Shown here: in pieces, positions 30,680 to 36,490 of the stretch
Position numbering within the stretch: the stretch's first letter is position 1
Layout of the letters: each line of letters begins with the position of its first letter
Assembly (NCBI GenBank): GCA_020060465.1
Contig: JAGVAD010000057.1
Location: forward strand, 1 to 36,490
DNA: 36,490 bases
Reading direction: 5' to 3'
Source of the DNA: Anaerolineales bacterium
GTDB lineage: Bacteria; Chloroflexota; Anaerolineae; Anaerolineales; UBA4823
The notes under the pieces: model-generated
Told to the model about the DNA's origin: nothing
Database searches by the model: none
The model's input: only the letters and a program-made list of their open reading frames with translations
Position numbers and translations under genes: made by a program

Positions 30680-32932
30680 TTACTCGCTTTTATTTTTCAA
30701 CAATTCCCAAAGTTCCTGCAAAATGACCAGGGGTAAAGCGGGTCGGCGGTCTCCGTCGCGGCCAGTGTTCCAGGTTACCACCAACTCGCGGCGGGCGCGC
30801 GTGATGCCTACATAAAACAGGCGTAGCCGCTCGCGGGTGTAGTCCAGGCGCGCCTCCTGGCTGGCCCGCCCCTCTTCATACCAGCGATATTCATCCATTT
30901 CCAGAGCGGCTTTGAGCTGCGCCAGGGCTTCTGCTTCCAAATTCAGATGATCGCGCAAGAACCATTTTTCGGCAAAATATGTATCCCCTTCCTGCGCCGA
31001 AGGAAAATCATAATCGTTCACCGACATCAAGTAAACGCGGTCCCACTCCAGCCCTTTGGCGCGATGCATGGTTGATACCACCACCACGCCCTTATATCTC
31101 TCTGGATCAAACCCTGTATCATCGCGGCTAAAACCGATAAAACGCCTCTCGTTGCGCGCAATAACACCCAGTTCTTCGCTCATCTCAGGTAAGCGCCAAA
31201 CAGGATGCGTCTGACTGGCTTGCCGCAACAACCCCGCCAGTTTATGCGCCAGCGCCAATTCGACTGGCTCACTGAAGAGATCCTGCGCCAGAGCCAGCGT
31301 CATCTGGTCAACAGGCAACAGAGCGGCGTTCTGCCACCGGCGCATCAGGCGGCGAAACTCCTGTAAGGAAGCCAGGATCTGCTCATCAACGCCGGCTGCT
31401 TCCAGCTCCGCCAGCCAATCCCGCTCCGGCCCCGGCCAGAGATAATCTTCCAGACGCTCGATTTTGCGCAACAGTTCCATCACCCGCTCTACCATCTTGC
31501 GCGATTTGCCGTTCTTGCTTTCCTCCCTGCGCCAGGCGCGATAGACCTGCGCCAGCTTACGCGGCGAGCCGGGGTCAGCCAAATACGCAAACACATCGCC
31601 TAAAACGCCGGCGGAGAGACGCGTGGAAGTGGAAGAGCGCAGCAATCCATCCTCACAAGGGATATTGCGCCGACGCAGTTCATCTACCAGCTCAAAGCCG
31701 CGCTGATTGCGCGGCGTCAGCACCGCCACAGTCCAATCTGGATGGTCTGGCAACCAGCGCTGCAACGAATCGGCCACAATCTGGATTTCCTCAACGGGCG
31801 TGAAGCGCCGACGCACCAGATGGATCTGACCTGGATCATCTGGAGGATTGGGTTGCGGGTCGTCAGGCGGCGTCGGCTCAATCCAGGGAGGCGCTTGCAG
31901 CGCGTCGCGCACAGCCTCCACCGGATGAGCTTCTTGCGTCCACTTCACCAGCTCGTTTGCCAAAGCGATGATGCTCAGCGTGGAACGACCTGAATTGGGC
32001 AATTGGCGAGGGATTACATCTTCCCGCCGCAGAAAATCCCGCAGATAACGCGGGTTGGCGGTGGTGAATGTTTCGTAGATGGCCTGGTTAGAGTCGCCTA
32101 CACGCACCCAATTGCCATCTTTACCTGCCAAAAGCTCTAGTATCTCCTCCTGTAAACGGCTGCTATCCTGAGCCTCGTCCTCCAGGATGAAAGGCCATTG
32201 ATAACGTAATCGCTCCAGATAAGCTACATCCGTCTCCAGTGCTTGAAGCGCCAGGCGGATGAGGTCATCGAAATCCACCGCGCCGCGGTAGGCCAGCGCC
32301 CGTTGATAATCCTGATAGATCTCGAGGCCCATTTCCGCCAGAGGCAACGTCATGGGCAAGGCGTCCAGCCGTTGGCGCAACCGTTCCGGCGTCAGGCGTT
32401 GATCTTTGGCATAACGCATGAAGCTCAAGGCAATCTCACACACCAGATCGGGAAACTGATCGCGACGCACCCGACTCAGGCGTCCCTCATCCAAACCATC
32501 GTCCAGATAGCCCTCTAGCTCGCCTGGATGGCTGCGCAGCCAGGACTGCGCCGCTTCCAACAAAATCGCGCTGGCCTCGCGCTCGTCCACGATCTGGAAA
32601 TTATCCTCTAAGCCCGCCAACGAGGGTCGTTGGCGAACAATATCGTGCGCCAGGCTGTGCAAGGTGCGCACACGGTAGCCAAGATAGGGAATCAAGCCGC
32701 GCTCCCCCAGGAAGGAGCTCACCCGCTGATAGAAATGATCCACTGCCGAGTTCACCAGGGTGACCACCAGCACTTCCTGATCCTCTGCCAGCTCGCCGCG
32801 GGCGACGATCTCCGCCGCCAGCAGCGAAAGCGTCCAGGTCTTGCCGCTGCCCGGCACAGCAGAAACGCCCATCTTGCCGCCCTGGTAGCGCAGGATTTCT
32901 TCTTGAGCTGGCCGCAGTCTGATCTTATCCAC
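30680..32932 (-). CDS. UvrD/AddA-like superfamily 1A DNA helicase
   Basis: A 750-residue helicase with the full set of SF1A motifs: Q-motif RPAQEEILRY (7-16), motif I AVPGSGKTW (25-33, Lys31), motif Ia VTLVNSA, motif II EDEAQDSS (251-258), motif III VRVGDSNQAIYETF, motif IV around LPNSGRST, motif V VSTMHRAKGLEWDRVYL and motif VI LFYVGITRARREL. It translocates 3' to 5' on single-stranded DNA. It has no C-terminal nuclease domain, unlike AddA (about 1200 aa), and a separate nuclease gene follows directly. Translation starts at GTG (32932), 20 bases after the AddB-like stop. A Pro-rich segment near residue 355-370 interrupts the helicase core. With its neighbours it probably processes double-strand ends. 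Confidence 0.92.
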   Translation of the reverse strand: MDKIRLRPAQEEILRYQGGKMGVSAVPGSGKTWTLSLLAAEIVARGELAEDQEVLVVTLVNSAVDHFYQRVSSFLGERGLIPYLGYRVRTLHSLAHDIVRQRPSLAGLEDNFQIVDEREASAILLEAAQSWLRSHPGELEGYLDDGLDEGRLSRVRRDQFPDLVCEIALSFMRYAKDQRLTPERLRQRLDALPMTLPLAEMGLEIYQDYQRALAYRGAVDFDDLIRLALQALETDVAYLERLRYQWPFILEDEAQDSSRLQEEILELLAGKDGNWVRVGDSNQAIYETFTTANPRYLRDFLRREDVIPRQLPNSGRSTLSIIALANELVKWTQEAHPVEAVRDALQAPPWIEPTPPDDPQPNPPDDPGQIHLVRRRFTPVEEIQIVADSLQRWLPDHPDWTVAVLTPRNQRGFELVDELRRRNIPCEDGLLRSSTSTRLSAGVLGDVFAYLADPGSPRKLAQVYRAWRREESKNGKSRKMVERVMELLRKIERLEDYLWPGPERDWLAELEAAGVDEQILASLQEFRRLMRRWQNAALLPVDQMTLALAQDLFSEPVELALAHKLAGLLRQASQTHPVWRLPEMSEELGVIARNERRFIGFSRDDTGFDPERYKGVVVVSTMHRAKGLEWDRVYLMSVNDYDFPSAQEGDTYFAEKWFLRDHLNLEAEALAQLKAALEMDEYRWYEEGRASQEARLDYTRERLRLFYVGITRARRELVVTWNTGRDGDRRPALPLVILQELWELLKNKSE

Positions 32933-32952
32933 GTTCTCTTCCCAAATAAAAG

Positions 32953-35073
32953 CTACCCTGAACGCTTCTCTGTTGCTTGGGCAGACTGTAAGGCGCGTTG
33001 GAAAACCGTCAGCAGACGGCCGCGTTGCTCGAAACCCTGTTCGTTATACTCGCTCAAACCGAGGTAAATCTTTCGCCGACAACGGCGCAGCAATCCCAGA
33101 ACAAGGCGATATAAACTTTCCTCTTCAGCCGCTTGCTCATCTATATCCGTCCACAAGCGACCAGGCGGCCAGGCGCGGCTGAGCACGTAGGGATGCGTAA
33201 GTGGTTGTGAGAGCCTCTCCGACCAGGCGCGGCTGCCAATATCCAGCCAAAACTGCACCTCTACCGGCTGGTTGCTCATCAGAAAGGTGTATGCTGGCGC
33301 AAGGAGCACAGCTTCCTGCGTCGGCGTCTGCCAGGCGGGCAGATACTGAGCGGCGATCAGGCCCTCTTGCACCATTAACAAATATTCTTTGCCCAACGGC
33401 GCGCCGCTGGAATCAAATGTCGCGCCGGCAACCCAACGGAACTTGCGCGTCGATTCAATCAAGCCGGCTGCCGCCCGTCCGGCGTCCAGGCCGGCATGAA
33501 AACCAAAACCCGGCTGAGATAACACCTCGCCAAACAAACGACTGAGAAAATGGTCAAATTCATCGTTGCGCTCGGCGGTACGCGTCAGCCAGCGCCGCAG
33601 CCGCTCGTAGCGCTCCCCGATGAGGAAAGTGATCCTTTCTTGCACTTCCGGGCGAATGGCTTCAAACGAAGAAAGGGCAGGCAATCCATCCTTTTGCCGG
33701 TAGACGATTTCCGCCAGCAATTGAGCACGTACCAAATCTAAGCCTTCAAAAGCCTGCATGAAGGCATAAGCCACGTCGAACTTGGTCGGCAAAATACCCC
33801 ATTCTGGATGAGCCAGCACTGCCAGGGTGAGCAGGCAGTGTACGGCTGGCTCTTCACGCAGGGCGCGCGAAGGTCGGTGGGAACGGGTAGGGATGTTCAG
33901 CGCCGCCAGCCGCTCTGTCAATGAAAAGCGCAGCGCGTCGGACAGAAATGGCGCCAGCACAACAATTTCGCTTGCTGGATAACCTTCGCCATGCACCAGT
34001 TGCTCTATGCGTTCGCAAACCCAATCCAACATCTGGGGGAAGAAAAGGTGCAGATCAAACTCAACGGCTTCGAAAGCCACGGAGGCGTTCTGTTCATCTT
34101 CCCCCACCTGGGCGCGGCGCGGCGATAGCGCCTTGCTGAGCCGCCGGGCAAGAGATTGCACCTGCGGCGCAGCGACCAATGGCGTTTCAAATTGAATAGA
34201 TGAATCGCACAGCTCCTTCAGCGCATACCCCGATTCGGGATCTGCACCCAAAAAGCGCCGGTAACCGCCGTCCCAATCGTAAATCAACAACGCCGAATCG
34301 AACTGCGGCATCCACTCGCGGATCAGATCATGAGCAATGGGAATGTCTTCTTCAACGTTGTCATAGATCAAGTGGCGATAGGTCGAAAACAAATGTGAAC
34401 GGCACGCCTCCAACGGCCACAAATGCTGCCGAAAGATCTCGATCTGCAGGGAAAAATCCAGGAAGTTATGTTCCAAACAGAAGCGGCGGAATAAATCCAC
34501 TGCGGTCTGAACATCGTCGTACACGCGCAGTTGACCGGGTTCGCCCACCCAGGCCGACTTCAGCCGCTGACCAACTTCACTGAGCGGAAAGCCAACTACC
34601 GCAGTTTTGTTCAGATTATCCAATAACTGGCTGTAGAGGCGATTGCGGGTGATATTTACCGAATCGAACAAACCCTCATCCAGCAAAGGGCGCAGACAAT
34701 GCGCCATGTAATATTGAGCCGTCTCCAAAGTCAGAAAGGTCGGCGGGCTGTAGGGATCAGCAAAACCCGCCTGCGCAGCAATCATTGGCCAGAACAGGTC
34801 AATCATGCGCTGCGCCAGGCCGCCAACGGTGAGCGCTTGTACATAACCGCCAGCGACAGCCTGCGGGGAACGCAAGGCCGATTCATACGGCGAGGCCAGA
34901 GTGCGCTGGGGAGCAAGCAGCAAAATCGCTTCTCCAGGCGTCCCAAGTTCCAGCCAATGCATCAGTCGAGCGACGGCTGCTGTGGTTTTACCGCTCCCCG
35001 CTGGCCCCTCAAGAAAAATCGAGGCGTTTAGCGGCAGCCCCATCACTGCCTGCTGAGATTCTGTCAATTGCAT
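32953..35073 (-). CDS. AddB-like helicase-related subunit with degenerate Walker B
   Basis: A 706-residue P-loop protein related to UvrD/AddB. Walker A is intact (GPAGSGKTT, 23-31) and the N-terminus LTESQQAVM resembles the Q-motif. The position of motif II reads HLIYDNVEED (234-243): Asp-Asn replaces the Asp-Glu that activates water, so hydrolysis may be lost. Later helicase motifs V and VI are not evident, as in AddB, whose helicase domain serves to recognise Chi sites. The C-terminal nuclease and Fe-S domain of AddB is missing but occurs as a separate gene in the same operon. The ATG at 35073 directly follows AAAGG, so the spacing is poor. A second ATG ten codons in is possible but would remove the Q-motif. 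Confidence 0.78.
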   Translation of the reverse strand: MQLTESQQAVMGLPLNASIFLEGPAGSGKTTAAVARLMHWLELGTPGEAILLLAPQRTLASPYESALRSPQAVAGGYVQALTVGGLAQRMIDLFWPMIAAQAGFADPYSPPTFLTLETAQYYMAHCLRPLLDEGLFDSVNITRNRLYSQLLDNLNKTAVVGFPLSEVGQRLKSAWVGEPGQLRVYDDVQTAVDLFRRFCLEHNFLDFSLQIEIFRQHLWPLEACRSHLFSTYRHLIYDNVEEDIPIAHDLIREWMPQFDSALLIYDWDGGYRRFLGADPESGYALKELCDSSIQFETPLVAAPQVQSLARRLSKALSPRRAQVGEDEQNASVAFEAVEFDLHLFFPQMLDWVCERIEQLVHGEGYPASEIVVLAPFLSDALRFSLTERLAALNIPTRSHRPSRALREEPAVHCLLTLAVLAHPEWGILPTKFDVAYAFMQAFEGLDLVRAQLLAEIVYRQKDGLPALSSFEAIRPEVQERITFLIGERYERLRRWLTRTAERNDEFDHFLSRLFGEVLSQPGFGFHAGLDAGRAAAGLIESTRKFRWVAGATFDSSGAPLGKEYLLMVQEGLIAAQYLPAWQTPTQEAVLLAPAYTFLMSNQPVEVQFWLDIGSRAWSERLSQPLTHPYVLSRAWPPGRLWTDIDEQAAEEESLYRLVLGLLRRCRRKIYLGLSEYNEQGFEQRGRLLTVFQRALQSAQATEKRSG

Positions 35074-35141
35074 CCTTTTATGGAAACAAATACATCCCTG
35101 TTCAAGAGGCGGGTTGGCGTAAATTCAACCTGAGTTTTAAG

Positions 35142-35150
35142 ATTATAGCA
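35142..35150 (-). promoter_or_regulatory. Extended -10 promoter of the helicase-nuclease-CHAT operon
   Basis: On the minus strand it reads TGCTATAAT, a TGn plus perfect TATAAT. The start near 35135 leaves a leader of about 60 bases to the ATG at 35073. No -35 match, as usual for extended -10 promoters. Confidence 0.55.
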
Positions 35151-35233
35151 TACGCCCTGGTCGCCGCCCTCGAAATTAGGACGAAAGACCTATGGATACT
35201 GCAAAACAGCTTTCAACAATGCAAAACGTTCCG

Positions 35234-35256
35234 CAGGCTGCCCGAAAACAAGCCTG
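35234..35256. repeat. Inverted repeat downstream of azlD
   Basis: CAGGCT (35234-35239) and AGCCTG (35251-35256) pair across an 11-base loop, about 60 bases past the azlD stop. On the minus strand a CGTTTTGC follows, so it may be a weak terminator. The rest of 35074-35316 shows only the promoter at 35142-35150. Confidence 0.3.
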
Positions 35257-35316
35257 TGTGATCTGCTGAAGCATGGCTCCAGCAATCCAAACCTGCAGGA
35301 CGCTCATAACCAATCG

Positions 35317-35637
35317 TTATGGCAAAATAGCCTTCAACAGCCACAATGCCAACATACCCACCACAATGGTCAAGACCACATTGCGGGTGCGCCATGCGAC
35401 CAGCGCCGCCAGCCCGCCCGCCAATAACCGCTCATTACCGAGCGATAGATCCAAATTACCGCGCGGCAGCAACATTTCCGGCACAATAATAGCAGTCAGC
35501 ACAGCCGGCGGCACCAGGCGTAAAGCGCGGCGCGCCCAGGGGGCGACATCCCTTTCTCCAATTAACAGGATAAAAGACAGGCGGATGGCAAATGTAGCCA
35601 GCCCAGCAATAATCATCACCCACCAAAACGTCGTCAT
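35317..35637 (-). CDS. azlD: AzlD-family small subunit, branched-chain amino acid exporter
   Basis: A 106-residue membrane protein with four predicted helices (about 5-25, 40-57, 68-85, 88-104). The GLATFAIRLSFILL start and the APWARRALRLVPPAVLTAIIVP segment (32-53) are characteristic of AzlD, the small partner of AzlC in the LIV-E export family. The ATG overlaps the azlC stop by the four-base ATGA, so the two are translated together. The pair would export branched-chain amino acids (azaleucine resistance in Bacillus) or a related compound. Confidence 0.88.
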   Translation of the reverse strand: MTTFWWVMIIAGLATFAIRLSFILLIGERDVAPWARRALRLVPPAVLTAIIVPEMLLPRGNLDLSLGNERLLAGGLAALVAWRTRNVVLTIVVGMLALWLLKAILP

Positions 35638-36347
35638 TGAGTCAATGCCTTTCGTTCGACCAACAAACCAATTCCCACACCCAACAACGCCGCGGCAATC
35701 AACCCCAGTTTATATGGCAGATGAAACGCCAACAGCGCGACCAGGCCGGCCATCGCGGCTGCGGTATGCGCCGCGCGATCATTGAGATTAGGAACCACCA
35801 AAGCGATAAATGTCAAAGCCAGAGTGAAATCCAGCTCCCAAGAAGCAGGGACAATTGCGCCCAGGAAGATGCCTGCGGCGGTGCTCAACTGCCAGGAAGA
35901 CCACAACGCCAGCCCAGCGCCCAGGAAAAACCACTGACGGCGGTCATCATCTAGCGAATCTGCACCCGGCGCGGGAACTTTTTCATAATGCAAGATCGTC
36001 ACTGCATAAGCTTCATCAGTCAGTAGATAGGCCAGCAGCAACTTGAAGAACGGGTTCAGGCGCTGCAGATGCGGCGCCATGGAGGCGGAATACAGCGCGT
36101 GACGCAGGTTCACCACAAAAACCGTCAGAATCATCACCAAAGCCGGCGTTGTTGCGGAAACAAGCTGCGTGAGGACAATTTGCGCCGAACCCGCGAAAAC
36201 GATGGCAGACATGGCTTGTGCCGCCGCTGGCTGAATTCCCGCCGCCAGCGCCAGAACGCCATAAATCATGCCAAACGGAACCACCCCAATCAGAATAGGT
36301 AATTCTGCTTGAATCCCTAGAGTGAATTGTCTGAATCGAGAGGTCAT
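35634..36347 (-). CDS. azlC: AzlC-family branched-chain amino acid permease (large subunit)
   Basis: A 237-residue polytopic protein of the AzlC/LIV-E family with about six or seven helices. Typical segments are GVVPFGMIYGVLALAAG (22-38), IVFAGSAQIVLTQLV (49-63), VVNLRHALYSASMAPHL (77-93) and LAYLLTDEAYAV. ATG at 36347 is chosen because the 30-residue extension of the frame would start upstream of a good promoter and is not hydrophobic. The Shine-Dalgarno is weak. The azlD gene overlaps the stop. Confidence 0.9.
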   Translation of the reverse strand: MTSRFRQFTLGIQAELPILIGVVPFGMIYGVLALAAGIQPAAAQAMSAIVFAGSAQIVLTQLVSATTPALVMILTVFVVNLRHALYSASMAPHLQRLNPFFKLLLAYLLTDEAYAVTILHYEKVPAPGADSLDDDRRQWFFLGAGLALWSSWQLSTAAGIFLGAIVPASWELDFTLALTFIALVVPNLNDRAAHTAAAMAGLVALLAFHLPYKLGLIAAALLGVGIGLLVERKALTQ

Positions 36348-36378
36348 ACGGTATGTTCGTTTATAATTAAGATTGGGT

Positions 36379-36408
36379 ATTATACATCGGCGCCTGATTG
36401 ACTGACAA
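36379..36408 (-). promoter_or_regulatory. Promoter of azlC-azlD
   Basis: On the minus strand TTGTCA (36403-36408, five of six consensus bases) stands 18 bases from TATAAT (36379-36384). The start near 36372 gives a 25-base leader. Bases 36409-36490 hold no gene that I can support. Confidence 0.6.
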
Positions 36409-36490
36409 ATCTTATGTAACTTCAAGGCGTTGTTCAAAGATGGTGGCAGTAGGCCTGGCTGCCTGGGCCTTTGAGGCTATAGTCGGATGA

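Noticed and set aside
35192..35269. Plus-strand small ORF MDTAKQLSTMQNV... (25 aa) near the azlD end
   Set aside because: No ribosome-binding site, no promoter and no visible family. The length is expected by chance.

Overview
The window looks like part of a chromosome from the phylum Chloroflexota, most likely an Anaerolineae-type bacterium. This is inference from gene content, because no rRNA or other marker gene is present. The pointers are an ECF sigma factor coupled to a DUF5667 membrane protein, a DUF4332 helix-hairpin-helix protein, two CHAT-domain proteases, a two-subunit class I fumarase, and promoters of the TATAAT type. Most genes lie on the minus strand and are densely packed. I found no rRNA, tRNA, CRISPR array, insertion sequence or phage gene.

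Left part (1-9.9 kb). A minus-strand pair encodes a 3-ketosphinganine-reductase-like SDR and a serine-palmitoyltransferase-like enzyme, the first two steps of sphingolipid synthesis. It is divergent from ychF through a nearly symmetric -10 region. Then follow housekeeping and transport genes: a KimA-type potassium importer, a class IV aminotransferase, a CDF metal exporter, a DUF4332 protein and an STT3-like GT-C membrane protein.

Middle (9.9-22.7 kb). The sigma factor and the DUF5667 protein are translationally coupled and the GT-C gene follows them. A divergent intergenic region carries a promoter, a terminator-like hairpin and a REP-like palindromic repeat ahead of an unrecognised 604-residue protein. 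An MFS transporter has a long leader that could fold into a structured RNA, followed by the fumarase alpha and beta genes. Convergent to these is a three-gene minus-strand cassette: an astacin-like metzincin without a signal peptide, a SIR2-like protein, and a CHAT cysteine protease whose start overlaps the SIR2 stop. It has the look of a conflict or programmed-death (defence) system and is the strongest candidate for something undescribed. A large secreted protein with three cystine-bounded repeats lies upstream of it.

Right part (22.7-36.5 kb). A ROK fructokinase is followed by minus-strand genes for a membrane gluzincin fused to zinc ribbons, a CDP-alcohol phosphatidyltransferase and an LpxL/PatA-like acyltransferase (a lipid pair), and a LysM lipoprotein-like protein. 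Then comes a four-gene run in transcription order: an AddB-like helicase subunit, a UvrD/AddA-like helicase, a separate Fe-S PD-(D/E)XK nuclease, and a second CHAT protease with an amyloid-motif-like linker and zinc ribbons. This suggests a split AddAB-type end-processing machine linked to a protease. The window closes with azlC-azlD, a branched-chain amino acid exporter.

All family calls rest on motifs read by eye. No database search was possible.
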